A DNA stretch of 64,000 bases from Ruegeria sp. EL01 (GCF_900313035.1 NZ_OMPS01000026.1:1-64000), one strand, 5' to 3'. Positions 1 through 9,669 are shown, counted from the first letter of the stretch. Program-made: numbers and translations. The notes: generated by a model not told the origin, from the sequence alone.

Positions 1-221
1 GTCGTCTGGCGAAGGGGCATGCCGAATAGCACCTTCATCGTGAGGCAAACCTGGATTGCCGCGTCGCTAAACTCGCGCTGACGACCGCGCTTGCCGGTCG
101 ACGAAGCGTACCATTCCATCTCAGGATCAAGCCAGATCGATAGCGAACCGCGCTGCTTCAACGCTGTGTTGTACGAAGGCCAGTTCCTGGTCTTGTACTT
201 CGTAGGGGACCAACTGCTCAT
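1..221 (-). CDS. IS5-family transposase, N-terminal part
   Basis: Reading leftward from an ATG at 219-221, the frame is open to the window edge for 73 codons. It contains the conserved N-terminal block of IS5-group DDE transposases: NWPSYNTALKQRGSLSIWL, then GKRGRQREFSDAAIQ, then LTMKVLFGMPLRQT. This N-terminal region precedes the DDE catalytic domain, which is off the left edge. The family mobilises its own IS copy by cut-and-paste. Whether the full gene is intact cannot be judged here. The neighbouring integrase and tRNA fragment fit a mobile-DNA-rich boundary. Confidence 0.88.
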   Translation of the reverse strand, partial: MSSWSPTKYKTRNWPSYNTALKQRGSLSIWLDPEMEWYASSTGKRGRQREFSDAAIQVCLTMKVLFGMPLRQT

Positions 222-285
222 GCACCGTTGCTACCCCACTGGATTCAAACAGGGAATCCCTCGCCCCATTTGTGCAACAAAGCCC
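1..285 (-). mobile_element. IS5-family insertion sequence, truncated by window edge
   Basis: This is the 5' end of an IS5-type element transcribed leftward. The inner limit is inferred from a terminal-repeat-like stretch near 266-285, which on the minus strand reads GGCTTTGTTGCACAAATGGG, a typical IS5-group end. The transposase start lies about 45 nt inside it. The other end and any target duplication are outside the window. Confidence 0.75.
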
Positions 286-349
286 TGTGGTACCAAAATT
301 GCCTCAGTCGCTACGTAGAGTAAGCAGCGGGTGGTATCGGCGGGCTTGT

Positions 350-1525
350 TTATTCTTGGTGTTTAAAGCTGCCCTGAAGTGACGGGGCTTTAACAAAACC
401 TCTTAAGGACTGTAAGCGGACAGAGATCCGTTCCTGACATTCACGCAGATGGCCTACCAGATGAGACCGCGTCACGTAGTTGAACGATACGTGCGTGTTA
501 GCATGATCCATTAGCATTGTTACCGATTGAAAATCCACGCCGGCTTCAAGCGCGTGTGTGCGATAGGTGTGGCGCATCTGATGCGGCGCATAAGGAAACG
601 ACTTAAGGCGAACCATCTGCTCGATGTGACCCGACCTCGAATTCGCAGATGGAAAGATGAATGGGCTCTCGAGCGGTGTTGTCAATTCCCGAACCTCACC
701 GAGCTCCTGGATCATTAGGCGGGGCAGAGGAAGATGAAAACTTCGACCCGATTTGGCACGGGGTACTAAAAGCACCCCATCATCGTCGAGATGCTCCAAC
801 CTCGCCGTACGGGCGTTCGTGGAGCGAAGGCCCGTGGTCAGCATCAGCAGCCAACAGGCGCGGCGAACCCGGTCCTCCATCGCATCCAGCCTACGCCAGA
901 GCCGAGGCATCTCATCAGGGCCGACCGCCCAGTCACGTGCCTGTTCCTTGTTCATTCGCACGCCGCGTGTGACCGGGTTCGGCGGAAGATCATGGGTGCG
1001 AGCAACGTCGTTAAGGAGCAGCTTGAGCACCCGCATCGCGCCGTTAGCGCAGTAAGGCCCAGATTTCTTGGTCAGCCTCTCGTGAAGTGACCTTACGGCT
1101 TCGCGGTCGATCCGATCTGCTGGCAGCCTGCGGAGGCTGTCGAGTGGACCTTGGACCTTCCGACGGTACCACGATGTCGTCCGTTCGCTCAGTTCAGGCC
1201 GTCCTGCCAGATATCGCTCAAGAGCCTCGGCGATGGTCGGCACGGCTACCTTCTTGGTCCTCGGGTCATCGCCGCGCCGCAACGCTAGCCTGATTTCAGC
1301 CGAACGCTCCCTGGCGCCGCGAAGCGATACCTCGTCCGTCCTGCCAATTATGATGGATACGTAGCGGTCGGTGCCGTCGTTGATGCGCCCGACGTGCTTG
1401 TAGGAGATTCCTCGTTTGCCTACCACTAGCCGGAGGCCCTTCGCCTCGCTGTCGTAGATCTGAGTGCCGGTTGGATGTTCTTCCGAGAGCCGTGACACTG
1501 TCGCCTGCGTGAGTTTCGTGGTCAT
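350..1525 (-). CDS. Tyrosine recombinase / integrase (DUF4102 type)
   Basis: A 391-residue site-specific recombinase. Residues about 1-85 match the arm-binding DUF4102 domain of P4-like integrases, a core-binding region covers about 95-190, and the catalytic domain about 200-360. Candidate catalytic residues are R234 (TTGLR), K258, H315 and R318 (HQMRH), H341 (MDHANTH) and Y350. The set is complete, so the protein may be active. The gene reads away from a truncated tRNA-Leu about 155 nt upstream of its start, consistent with integration at a tRNA gene. The element it belongs to probably extends leftward beyond the window, because only an IS separates it from the edge. Confidence 0.93.
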   Translation of the reverse strand: MTTKLTQATVSRLSEEHPTGTQIYDSEAKGLRLVVGKRGISYKHVGRINDGTDRYVSIIIGRTDEVSLRGARERSAEIRLALRRGDDPRTKKVAVPTIAEALERYLAGRPELSERTTSWYRRKVQGPLDSLRRLPADRIDREAVRSLHERLTKKSGPYCANGAMRVLKLLLNDVARTHDLPPNPVTRGVRMNKEQARDWAVGPDEMPRLWRRLDAMEDRVRRACWLLMLTTGLRSTNARTARLEHLDDDGVLLVPRAKSGRSFHLPLPRLMIQELGEVRELTTPLESPFIFPSANSRSGHIEQMVRLKSFPYAPHQMRHTYRTHALEAGVDFQSVTMLMDHANTHVSFNYVTRSHLVGHLRECQERISVRLQSLRGFVKAPSLQGSFKHQE

Positions 1526-1679
1526 CCTTGATCGCCTCCGTGGGCCATGTTTCAGGCCATGTACCGGTTAGGTCCTGAGAGGTCTCAGGACGTGCTATGA
1601 GACGATGATGTCTTGTTTTCTTGGGCTCGCGGACCCTCAATAGGTGCTATTGGGCCATAAAATATCTCGGACTCAGTAA

Positions 1680-1734
1680 CTTAAAATCTGAAGGGCGTAT
1701 GCCCGTGTGGGTTCGAGTCCCACCGCCTGCACCA
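1680..1734 (+). other. 3' fragment of tRNA-Leu(TAA): attachment-site remnant
   Basis: The sequence runs from the anticodon loop (CTTAAAA) through a long variable arm (GGGC-GTAT-GCCC) and a perfect T-arm (GTGGG-TTCGAGT-CCCAC) to an acceptor strand CGCCTGC-A-CCA. Anticodon TAA with a class II variable arm identifies tRNA-Leu. The matching 5' acceptor strand GCAGGCG and the D-arm are absent upstream, and the 5' half of the anticodon stem does not pair. It is therefore a truncated gene, as left at the far end of an element integrated into a tRNA gene. The intact copy is not in the window. Confidence 0.8.
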
Positions 1735-2148
1735 GCATCTACTCGACATCTGTAAATCCCGTCGCGGTCATTACACTAACTGATATTAGAAAGTGATCCA
1801 CCTCACCTGAGTGGTCCAGTTTGGTTGTTCGTGCATGACTGGCCTTGGTATCGTCGGGACGATGGGTTTCGGAGCCGATGGGTGGTATTTCCAGCAGTTA
1901 ACATCGGCCTCTTTGACACTGAGCTGAACTGGCAAAGGGCCAGTTGGCCAAGCAGAAAAAATGAGCTTGCTCATGACCCAAGGCTCACTATCATTTGTGA
2001 TCAGGTAAAATTCAAAGCATAACACACCAGTCAAAACCTGTTTTCTGGACGGCATTAGGCTCTGGGGACACGAATAGCGGCGTAGTCTGATTGTCAAAGA
2101 TTAATTGATCTTTGAATACTATTAATCTGAGGCGGTAGATCAGCGACG
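1735..2148. other. Gene-free region between att remnant and polysaccharide genes
   Basis: No convincing gene is seen in these 414 nt. Open frames on either strand resemble no family I know, and codon use is poor. The region holds a perfect 7-bp inverted repeat, CAAAGAT/ATCTTTG, with a 6-nt spacer at 2095-2114, 35 nt before the next start codon. It may be part of that gene's promoter or operator. The rest may be decayed mobile DNA. Confidence 0.5.
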
Positions 2149-5100
2149 ATGAATCACAATAGCTCTAGTTTTCTCGGCCACAAAATCTCTTGTCCCTCAT
2201 ACCGGCCCTTAACCTCATGGCTTGAGCACGGCCCTTTCGCAACTTGGCTGGTTAGGGCCATGCGGCCTCGTCGAATTGTGGAGCTAGGAACCCACTTTGG
2301 TTACTCGTATTTCGCAATGTGTGAGGCGGTTCAGGACGGTGGCCTAAAGACAGATTGTTTTGCTGTAGATGCTTGGAAAGGCGATGAGAACAGCGGCCTG
2401 TATGATGAAAGTGTCTATCAAAGTGTTGTAACCGAAAACCAAAAATATGGCCACTTCAGTCACGTTCTCCGCAAAACATTTTCTGACGCGCGGAATGACA
2501 TTGAGGACGGAAGCGTAGATTTACTCCACGTCGATGGTCGGCATTTCTATGAAGACGTTAAGGAGGATTTTGAGAGTTGGATTCCAAAACTCTCTTCATC
2601 GGCCGTGGTACTGTTTCACGACACCGAGGTTCGCGAGAGAAATTTTGGAATTCACCAATATTGGGCAGAAGTGAAAGACAAAAGACCATCTTTCAATTTC
2701 CAGCACTGCCATGGTCTTGGTGTATTGTTCTGGGGCCAGGAAATTTCCGAAGGCCTACGCGACCTTGTTAATTTGGCAACGGCTTCAGATGGCATTGACA
2801 CCGTACTAACTCTGTTTTCTGCCTTTGGTGGTCAGATGAGCGACAAACAGATGTGCCAGGAACTCGAAACCCAGCTTCTCGCGGAAAGGAAGATTGTCGT
2901 TGAAAAAAAAGATCTTATCTCATCTCTGGACTCACAGATTTCAGAATTCGACCAGAAAATCGAAGCTCTCGCCGAAGAAAGACTGCAGCACCTAAGAGAA
3001 GAAAATGAGTTTGAGCTGGACTATGTGCTGAGACTGGTAAATGACCGAGGGTGGCTACTGAAACGCGGCCTGAAATTAATGAAACATTTTCCAAGGGATC
3101 TGAGCCGCAAGATTCGAGGAAAGAAGCCACTTCGCAAACCCGCCGCCCTAAGTGAGCTGGACAAGGAACTGTTCTCGAGAAACGAGGGCGATCAAGCGAA
3201 TTCCATCACATCCCTGCTACAAAGCACCGTATTCGGCAAGCACCCAGAACACACTCATCTTACTCGGATGTCGCCAAAGATTCTGATCGTCGCCGAACTT
3301 TCTATCCCTCAATGCACAAAGTACCGGGTGACACAGAAAGCTAACGCGCTTGAATCCTTGGGCTATGATGTGAACATAATGGAATGGCAGGACAACAAAG
3401 GCGTGTTGATCGCGTTACAAACCCACACTCTTGTGATTTTTTATCGTGTCCCAGGCGTCCCCGAAGTTGTTGAACAATTTCACGAAGCTGCGCGGTTAAA
3501 CATTCCACGTGGTTACGACATTGATGACCTGATTTTTGACGTCGAAAACTACAAGCTCAACCCGAACCTCCGTGAGTTCAGCGACGCCGACCTAAAGAAT
3601 TTGATGAATGGAGCGCAGCTTTATCGGCAGGCGCTTATGCTCGCGGATTTCAACATCGGTAGCACCAGCAGGCTGTGCGCGAAAATGGCCGATACTAACG
3701 GTGCGCCATCGTTCATTCTGGAGAACGCACTGGACGCCGAAACGCTCGAGATTGCGCAGAGTATTAGCAGCACAAAGCGCGGGGACTCGGTCACAATCGT
3801 CTATGGCTCTGGCACCAACACGCACAATGCTGACTTCGACGTTGCAAGCGATGCAATTCTGCAGATCATGCAGGAATACCACAACGTCCGGCTTCATATC
3901 GTCGGGGAACTGACGCTGCCATCCGGGTTTGATGCGCTTGAGTCGCGAATTAAATTCACCGGGCGGCTGGATTACAGCGAATACCTGCGCATGTTGGCGG
4001 ATGACGATATCTCTATCGCACCGCTCGTTGATGTAGAATTCAACCACGCCAAAAGTAACATCAAATTCCTGGAAGCAGCAGCTGTCGGGCTGCCCTCGGT
4101 CTGTTCGTCTGTCGCGGCGTTTAGTACGGCTATCGAGCATGGCCAAACAGGTTTTCTCGCGGCCTCAAGACAAGAATGGTACGACGGGCTCAAAACGCTC
4201 ATCGAGGATGCTGAACTGCGGGCTCAGGTTGGCGAAGCTGCGCGCAAGAGCGTTGTGACCCACTATAGCCCGGACGCCATCAGAGACCGCCAGTTGTTGC
4301 CAATAACCAGAGAGTATATCGCCGAACCTCATCGCAACAATACGCATGTAATGATGGTGAACGTGTTCTACGCGCCACAATCGTTTGGCGGAGCGACCTT
4401 GCTAGTTGAGGACCTGGTGGAGTCACTAAAAGCGCGGCATGACGTTGATATCAGCATTTTTACAACCGGACCTGGCCGTGCAGCAGATAGCATTTTGGTT
4501 AGACGGCAAGCTAACGGCGATCCAGTTTTTCGGTTTAGCTGCCAGTCAGATGCAGATTGGGCGAAAAACGCTCCGAAAGAGGTGTTGGATCACTTTGCCG
4601 ATGTGCTTCGCGCCACGCGCCCAGATGTAGTACACTTCCATTCAATTCAAGGGCTTGGAAGCGAACTGGCCGCTGTTTGCGATAAGCTCGACATACCCTA
4701 CTGCATTACTCTGCATGATGCGTGGTGGCTGTGCGCGCGGCAGTTTCTGGTGACAAAAGAAGGTAATTACTGCGGTCAAACTGTTTTGGACCACGAGGTT
4801 TGCCAGAGATGTGTCGGATCGACAATCGATATCAAGAAACGTAACCGGCGATTGGAACCCGCGCTCGAAGGCGCACAAAAACTGATTGCGCCCTCTAAGT
4901 ATTGGGCAAACTTTCATATCGACAACGGCCTGCCCGAACGTTCGGTCATGCACTGTGAAAACGGCATTGAAATCCCGGTCAAGACAGCACCGAACGCAGC
5001 CGGACAGACGGTTCGGTTCGGTTTCGTCGCGGGCATGGAAGTCGTTAAGGGGTTTCCATTGTTGCAGGAGGCCTTCAACGCACTTGACCGCAACGACTGG

Positions 5101-5547
5101 AGTTTAACGCTGGTCGATCATGCGAGGAAAGTCTTCGGTTCCCGAATTGATTCAGCCTCCGTTGGCATTAAGGGTGAGATTTTGGTCGTTCCACCGTTCA
5201 GCGCGGCAAACCGAGACGAATTCTTTGATAGAGTTGATGTCTTGCTGTTTCCGTCACAATGGCCTGAATCCTTTGGGTTGACTGTCCGCGAAGCACTAGT
5301 TCGCAACAAATGGGTCATCGCGACAGATCTTGGCGGCCAGGCGGAAGCGATCACGCCGGGCATAAACGGGACGCTAATCCCATTGGATGGCGGTGCGAAG
5401 GCCCTTGCCAAGGCCATCGAAGACATTTTGGATCGAAAGTCCGATCTGGCCGGGTGGATCAATCCAAACAGCGATAAAATCCGTAGCGTCGATGAACAGG
5501 CCGCAGAGCTGGCCGAACTGTTCAGCGAAATCAAAAAGGCCCGATAG
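2149..5547 (+). CDS. Methyltransferase - coiled coil - GT4 - GT4 fusion protein
   Basis: A 1132-residue cytoplasmic enzyme with no membrane segments. Residues about 40-200 form a class I SAM methyltransferase of the Methyltransf_24 type (VELGTHFGYSYF for SAM binding, LLHVDGRHFYEDV, VVLFHDT). A charged coiled coil follows at about 238-300. A first GT-B glycosyltransferase spans about 374-715, with a GT4-like donor site (NIKFLEAAAVGLPSV). A second spans about 732-1128, with a canonical GT4 site (PESFGLTVREAL). It probably adds and modifies sugars of a surface polysaccharide, consistent with the rhamnose genes nearby. The GAGG upstream lies 16 nt from the ATG, so the start is uncertain. Substrates cannot be read from sequence. 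Confidence 0.88.
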   Translation: MNHNSSSFLGHKISCPSYRPLTSWLEHGPFATWLVRAMRPRRIVELGTHFGYSYFAMCEAVQDGGLKTDCFAVDAWKGDENSGLYDESVYQSVVTENQKYGHFSHVLRKTFSDARNDIEDGSVDLLHVDGRHFYEDVKEDFESWIPKLSSSAVVLFHDTEVRERNFGIHQYWAEVKDKRPSFNFQHCHGLGVLFWGQEISEGLRDLVNLATASDGIDTVLTLFSAFGGQMSDKQMCQELETQLLAERKIVVEKKDLISSLDSQISEFDQKIEALAEERLQHLREENEFELDYVLRLVNDRGWLLKRGLKLMKHFPRDLSRKIRGKKPLRKPAALSELDKELFSRNEGDQANSITSLLQSTVFGKHPEHTHLTRMSPKILIVAELSIPQCTKYRVTQKANALESLGYDVNIMEWQDNKGVLIALQTHTLVIFYRVPGVPEVVEQFHEAARLNIPRGYDIDDLIFDVENYKLNPNLREFSDADLKNLMNGAQLYRQALMLADFNIGSTSRLCAKMADTNGAPSFILENALDAETLEIAQSISSTKRGDSVTIVYGSGTNTHNADFDVASDAILQIMQEYHNVRLHIVGELTLPSGFDALESRIKFTGRLDYSEYLRMLADDDISIAPLVDVEFNHAKSNIKFLEAAAVGLPSVCSSVAAFSTAIEHGQTGFLAASRQEWYDGLKTLIEDAELRAQVGEAARKSVVTHYSPDAIRDRQLLPITREYIAEPHRNNTHVMMVNVFYAPQSFGGATLLVEDLVESLKARHDVDISIFTTGPGRAADSILVRRQANGDPVFRFSCQSDADWAKNAPKEVLDHFADVLRATRPDVVHFHSIQGLGSELAAVCDKLDIPYCITLHDAWWLCARQFLVTKEGNYCGQTVLDHEVCQRCVGSTIDIKKRNRRLEPALEGAQKLIAPSKYWANFHIDNGLPERSVMHCENGIEIPVKTAPNAAGQTVRFGFVAGMEVVKGFPLLQEAFNALDRNDWSLTLVDHARKVFGSRIDSASVGIKGEILVVPPFSAANRDEFFDRVDVLLFPSQWPESFGLTVREALVRNKWVIATDLGGQAEAITPGINGTLIPLDGGAKALAKAIEDILDRKSDLAGWINPNSDKIRSVDEQAAELAELFSEIKKAR

Positions 5548-5596
5548 CTCATCGCCATACGAACTCGGTTCAGTTTGTATGGCGATGAGCTATCGG
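5541..5596. repeat. Perfect 20-bp inverted repeat overlapping a stop codon
   Basis: The left arm 5541-5560 and right arm 5577-5596 are exact reverse complements. The 16-nt spacer adds an inner 4-bp pair, AACT/AGTT. The left arm contains the last codons and TAG stop of the fusion gene. No T-run follows, so it is not a standard intrinsic terminator on the plus strand, though it could stall polymerase, protect the mRNA 3' end or be a palindromic insertion. Confidence 0.85.
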
Positions 5597-5940
5597 ACCA
5601 GGTTTCAAGTCGTACTTCTTCCGACAATTCCTCGCGCCTGGCGAACCAAAAAATTCTTCCAAGGCGGGGCTGCTCCGGGTTTGGGGGGCAGGATCGTAGG
5701 TTAGCAAAATCATCCGTTGGTGCAGCGCCCGGTGAATGAGATTGAAGACCTGGTTGCAACATTCGGAGAGGCAGCAGAATGCACAATCCGTTCGCTTCCC
5801 GTCAGAGTATGGCGGGGTTCCGCAACACGCCAACATAAAGCAGGACGGTTGGGCCAAAAGCGCAACCGTCAAAAACTGGCATGTGTACAAAACGAATGCG
5901 GGTAAGGTCTTAAGCCGTGATACCAAAAACTAAGCTAAAC
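5597..5940. other. Gene-free region, possible gene remnant
   Basis: No intact gene is recognised in these 344 nt between the fusion gene and the convergent rfbA. A plus-strand frame ending at 5933 encodes a tail with the string HVYKTNAGKVL. A similar string, VYKTNGTHVL, is encoded at 32852-32881 in another gene-poor region, and the two share 16 identical bases. Both may be remnants of one repeated or decayed gene family. This is weakly supported. Confidence 0.35.
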
Positions 5941-6810
5941 TCAGTCATTCAGGAGCGAGGCCAGATAAGTGCCATAGGTTGATTTTGCGAACATTTGCGC
6001 GCGCCGCTCAAGGGCCGCATCATCAATCCACCCGTTACTCCATGCGATTTCGTCCAGGCTGCCCGTCTGCATCCCCTGGCGTTCGGTCAAGGTGCGAACA
6101 AAACTTCCCGCCTCAAGCAGGGTGCCATGTGTTCCGGTATCCAGCCACGCAAAACCCCGGCCCATGGTTTGAACATCGAGCAGGTCTTCATCCAAGTACA
6201 TCTGCAAAAGTGAGGTGATCTCAAGCTCACCTCTCTCTGACGGTTTGATTTTCTTGGCCCGTGCCGGTGCATCGCCATCCAGGAAATAGAGACCGGTAAC
6301 CGCATAGTTTGACGGTGGATCTTTCGGTTTCTCAATGATCTCCTGAACCTTTTTGCCTTCAAAGGCGACAACCCCATAGCGTTCAGGATCGGCAACGCGA
6401 TAGGCGAAAACCGTCCCGCCCTGCTTGTTAGCATCTGCGTCGGCCAATAGGTCCGGCAGGCCGTGTCCGAAGAAAACATTATCGCCCAAGATCATTGCCG
6501 ACGGGGCACCGGCAAGGAAATCCTCTGCCAGCGTGTAGGCCTGGGCCAACCCATCAGGAGAGTCTTGCACGATCCATGTCAGGCTCAATCCATATTGGCT
6601 TCCGTCACCAAAAAGGCGAATGAACTGCTCTTGGTCCTGTGGCGTTGTAATGATCGCGACCTCGCGGATCTGCGCCAGCATCAGAACGCTTAGGGGGTAA
6701 AAGATCATCGGCTTATCATAAACCGGCAGCAACTGCTTCGAAACTGCCATTGTAATCGGGTAGAGACGCGTTCCCGAGCCACCGGCAAGAATAATTCCTT
6801 TACGTTGCAT
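5941..6810 (-). CDS. rfbA: Glucose-1-phosphate thymidylyltransferase (RmlA)
   Basis: A 289-residue nucleotidyltransferase joining glucose-1-phosphate and dTTP to give dTDP-glucose, the first step of dTDP-L-rhamnose synthesis. The N-terminus carries the signature GGSGTRLYP followed by KQLLPVYDKPMIFYPLS. GDNVFFGHGL and the IIEKPKDPPSNYAVTGLYF block are also present. Length and motif order are those of RmlA. It is last in a four-gene leftward operon, starting 3 nt after the rfbD stop. The cytoplasmic product feeds the neighbouring glycosyltransferases, although the nucleotide sugar may serve other polymers too. Confidence 0.97.
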   Translation of the reverse strand: MQRKGIILAGGSGTRLYPITMAVSKQLLPVYDKPMIFYPLSVLMLAQIREVAIITTPQDQEQFIRLFGDGSQYGLSLTWIVQDSPDGLAQAYTLAEDFLAGAPSAMILGDNVFFGHGLPDLLADADANKQGGTVFAYRVADPERYGVVAFEGKKVQEIIEKPKDPPSNYAVTGLYFLDGDAPARAKKIKPSERGELEITSLLQMYLDEDLLDVQTMGRGFAWLDTGTHGTLLEAGSFVRTLTERQGMQTGSLDEIAWSNGWIDDAALERRAQMFAKSTYGTYLASLLND

Positions 6811-6813
6811 GTT

Positions 6814-7692
6814 TTAACCTTTCGAAGATGGCGCTTTGATCTGACCTAACTGAGCTAGCACATCGGCCAAACCCGCTTTCCAGTCAGGGCGCGGAATCCC
6901 ATGAATTTTCTCAAGCCGCGAGCAATCCATGCGTGAATTCCCCGGTCGCGCTGCGGGCGTCGGATAAGCGCTGGTGGGAATGTCTTCGACCGAAGTCGCA
7001 AGGCCTGCTTGCAAAAAAATCTCACGCGCGAAATCGGCCCAGCTTGCATCCGGTGCTCCGGAATAGTGAAACAGGCCGCCTTCAACCCGGGGTCCGTTCT
7101 GAGCCATGGTCAGAAGTGTAGAGGCGATATCCGCGGCCGGTGTTGGACCGCCAACCTGATCTGCCACGATGCTCAGCTGGTCGCGGCTTTCTGCAAGTCG
7201 CAGCATGGTCTTTACAAAGTTGTTTCCATGCGCCGAGAAGACCCAACTGGTCCGCAGGATCGCATGCCAACCGCCTGCCTCAGCCACCTGGTGCTCGCCA
7301 GCCAGCTTGGTGGTTCCGTAAACACTCAGCGGACCCGTCGGATCTTCTGTTGTTCTTTGCATGTCGCCGGATCCGTCAAAGACATAATCCGTCGATACAT
7401 GAAGAAATGGCACACCACGAGCCGCCGCCGCGCGCGCCATCGCCCCGGGAGCATCGGCGTTTATCAACCGGGCAAGGTCGCTTTCGTCTTCGGCCTTGTC
7501 GACGGCGGTGTAAGCAGCGGCATTGATAACGACGTCCGAGTCGGATTCACGTACGCGCTCAGAGCACATTGTAGCATTCGTTAGGTCGGCTTCTGAGCGG
7601 CCCAGCGCTTCTATTGCAATGCCGCGAGCTGCCGCTTGTCTTTGCAATTCACTGGCAACCTGCCCGCTGCGGCCAAAGACAAGTATCTTCAT
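6814..7692 (-). CDS. rfbD: dTDP-4-dehydrorhamnose reductase (RmlD)
   Basis: A 292-residue short-chain dehydrogenase/reductase that reduces dTDP-4-keto-L-rhamnose to dTDP-L-rhamnose with NAD(P)H, the final step of the pathway. Evidence is the N-terminal Rossmann motif [10 protein letters not shown], the conserved [14 protein letters not shown] stretch, [10 protein letters not shown], and the catalytic YGTTK (YxxxK). The C-terminal [13 protein letters not shown] block is typical of RmlD. Its start overlaps the rfbB stop by 4 nt, implying translational coupling. It is complete, with no unusual features. Confidence 0.97.
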   Translation of the reverse strand: MKILVFGRSGQVASELQRQAAARGIAIEALGRSEADLTNATMCSERVRESDSDVVINAAAYTAVDKAEDESDLARLINADAPGAMARAAAARGVPFLHVSTDYVFDGSGDMQRTTEDPTGPLSVYGTTKLAGEHQVAEAGGWHAILRTSWVFSAHGNNFVKTMLRLAESRDQLSIVADQVGGPTPAADIASTLLTMAQNGPRVEGGLFHYSGAPDASWADFAREIFLQAGLATSVEDIPTSAYPTPAARPGNSRMDCSRLEKIHGIPRPDWKAGLADVLAQLGQIKAPSSKG

Positions 7693-8729
7693 TTGTCTAC
7701 ACCCAGGCGTTCTCCGACACCATCACGCGCCAGTAGCGCCTTCAACCACGCCTCATTATCCAGATACCACTGAACCGTCTGTTCCAAGCCAGTCTCCGGA
7801 GTATGCTTCGGGCGCCAACCCAGATCTTCAACTATCCGCGTTGGATCAATTGCATAGCGCTGGTCGTGCCCTGGGCGGTCGGTAACAAAGGTGATTTGTT
7901 CTGCATAGGGGGTTTCGGCTGGTCGAAGTCGATCCAGAATGCCACAGAGCATTTTCACCAGGTCGAGGTTCGTCATCTCGTTTTCGCCACCGATGTTGTA
8001 GCTTGACCCCAGAGTCGCCTTTTCCAAAACCAATAGCAACGCCTCGGCATGATCTTCGACATGCAGCCAGTCGCGAATGTTGTCGCCCTTTCCATAAATC
8101 GGAATAGGCTGCCCTGACAGTGCTTTAAGGATTACCACCGGTATCAGCTTCTCGGGGAATTGATATGGGCCGTAATTGTTTGAGCAATTGGTCAATACAA
8201 CCGGCAGCCCATAGGTTTCTTGCCAGGCGCGGACAAGATGGTCTGAACTGGCTTTCGACGCAGAATAAGGTGAATTTGGCTTATACGGGCTTTCTTCGGT
8301 GAAGAATCCGGTCTCACCCAATGACCCAAAAACTTCATCTGTCGAGATGTGGTGAAAGCGGAAGTCGGTGGGTTTGCCTGCTTCGGTCCAATAAGCGCGT
8401 GCTGCTTCAAGCAGAACATAGGTGCCTGTCACATTGGTTTCGACAAAGGCAGCGGGGCCATCGATCGACCGGTCAACATGGCTTTCAGCCGCAAGATGCA
8501 TGATGGCGTCGGGCTTGTGGGTTCTCAGTACGAGTGCCATCGCTTCCGCGTCCCGAATGTCAGCTTGTTCAAAGGCATAACCCGGCGCGTCTGAGACCGA
8601 GGCGACATTGTCTAGGCAGGCTGCGTAAGTGAGCGAATCCACGTTCACCACTGAATGGCCTTGGGCGATGGCGCGACGAACAACAGCGGAACCGATAAAG
8701 CCCGCACCTCCGGTAACCAGAAGTTTCAT
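7689..8729 (-). CDS. rfbB: dTDP-glucose 4,6-dehydratase (RmlB)
   Basis: A 346-residue extended SDR enzyme that converts dTDP-glucose to dTDP-4-keto-6-deoxyglucose using bound NAD+. It shows the N-terminal [12 protein letters not shown] dinucleotide-binding motif, [25 protein letters not shown] carrying the catalytic Asp-Glu pair, [10 protein letters not shown] (YxxxK), and [17 protein letters not shown]. It is the second gene of the operon and overlaps both rfbC and rfbD by 4 nt. It is complete and of typical length. Confidence 0.98.
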   Translation of the reverse strand: MKLLVTGGAGFIGSAVVRRAIAQGHSVVNVDSLTYAACLDNVASVSDAPGYAFEQADIRDAEAMALVLRTHKPDAIMHLAAESHVDRSIDGPAAFVETNVTGTYVLLEAARAYWTEAGKPTDFRFHHISTDEVFGSLGETGFFTEESPYKPNSPYSASKASSDHLVRAWQETYGLPVVLTNCSNNYGPYQFPEKLIPVVILKALSGQPIPIYGKGDNIRDWLHVEDHAEALLLVLEKATLGSSYNIGGENEMTNLDLVKMLCGILDRLRPAETPYAEQITFVTDRPGHDQRYAIDPTRIVEDLGWRPKHTPETGLEQTVQWYLDNEAWLKALLARDGVGERLGVDK

Positions 8730-9295
8730 ACTGCATCCTCAAGCGTGAAAGGAGTTTCGAGTTCTGACAAAAGCGGCGCAACGAGATCCTTGTCCGACAG
8801 TTTTTTCTCTATCTCTTTCAGCGGCCAATCGATACCGACGTCTGGATCATCCCAGCGTAGCGCGCCTTCGGTTTCGGGCGCGTAAGTATCCGAGCATTTG
8901 TATACAATTTCGGTATCAGGCTCCAACGTCATGAAGCCATGGGCAAACCCTGCGGGAACCAGAAGCATGCGCCCATTTTCAAAGCTCAGCTCTTCGCCAA
9001 CCCACTGACCAAACGTCGGAGACCCCTTGCGAATATCCACCGCGACATCAAACAGTCTTCCGCGGCCACAACGCACCAGTTTCGCCTGTGCCTTGGGAGG
9101 TGCTTGAAAGTGCAGACCTCGGACTGTTCCGATCTCGCTTGATAGGGAATGATTGTCCTGAACAAAGATAGTTTCGATTCCGGCGGCCGAAAACTGATCA
9201 TAGTTATATGTTTCTTCGAAAAATCCTCGGTGGTCGCCAAAGCGCCTTGGTGTAATCAGCTTTACCTCTGGTGTGGCAAGGGATGTAAATTCCAT
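8726..9295 (-). CDS. rfbC: dTDP-4-dehydrorhamnose 3,5-epimerase (RmlC)
   Basis: A 189-residue cupin-fold epimerase acting between RmlB and RmlD. Family blocks are [45 protein letters not shown] (with the catalytic His) and GFAHGFMTL. It is first in the leftward operon, so the promoter should lie in the 374-nt interval to its right. The order C-B-D-A differs from the enterobacterial B-D-A-C but is complete. The ATG at 9295 has only a weak AGG upstream. Confidence 0.97.
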   Translation of the reverse strand: MEFTSLATPEVKLITPRRFGDHRGFFEETYNYDQFSAAGIETIFVQDNHSLSSEIGTVRGLHFQAPPKAQAKLVRCGRGRLFDVAVDIRKGSPTFGQWVGEELSFENGRMLLVPAGFAHGFMTLEPDTEIVYKCSDTYAPETEGALRWDDPDVGIDWPLKEIEKKLSDKDLVAPLLSELETPFTLEDAV

Positions 9296-9669
9296 AATAA
9301 GCTATACCTATCTGTGCAAGCAGGGATAAGAATGGGCTAGCGCAATCGCCTGCGTTCCTCAACATCCAAAATGGGCTTTCATCACCACATTTACCCAAGT
9401 TCGAAGTGAACTATCCCGATCCAGCCGCAATACGTTCGAATCACAACGAATTGTGACCTTATGAGCGCGCCAGAATTTCTGAGATTGCAGTTTTGTCAGT
9501 TTGAGGTAGCACGTTTTTCCAGGAAGAACGCTCTTATCCATTGGTGAACATCAAGGTGCAGACGCTCAGCTGAACCTGAGGCCCTGATTTCGTTGTCACC
9601 GCTGGTCGTTGTCTGTTTGTCTTGGTAAAGGTGAACTGAATTTGAATTACATCTCACGCTGGGGGATAC
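9296..9669. other. Divergent promoter region
   Basis: This 374-nt interval separates rfbC (leftward) from the HAD-protein operon (rightward) and has no supportable gene. It must hold both promoters. A strong ribosome-binding site, GGGGGA, lies at 9661-9666 for the rightward gene. I could not assign -35/-10 boxes with confidence. Confidence 0.5.

Noticed and set aside
1296..1640. 114-codon frame on the minus strand
   Set aside because: It overlaps the start of the integrase in another frame and has no domain or ribosome-binding site.
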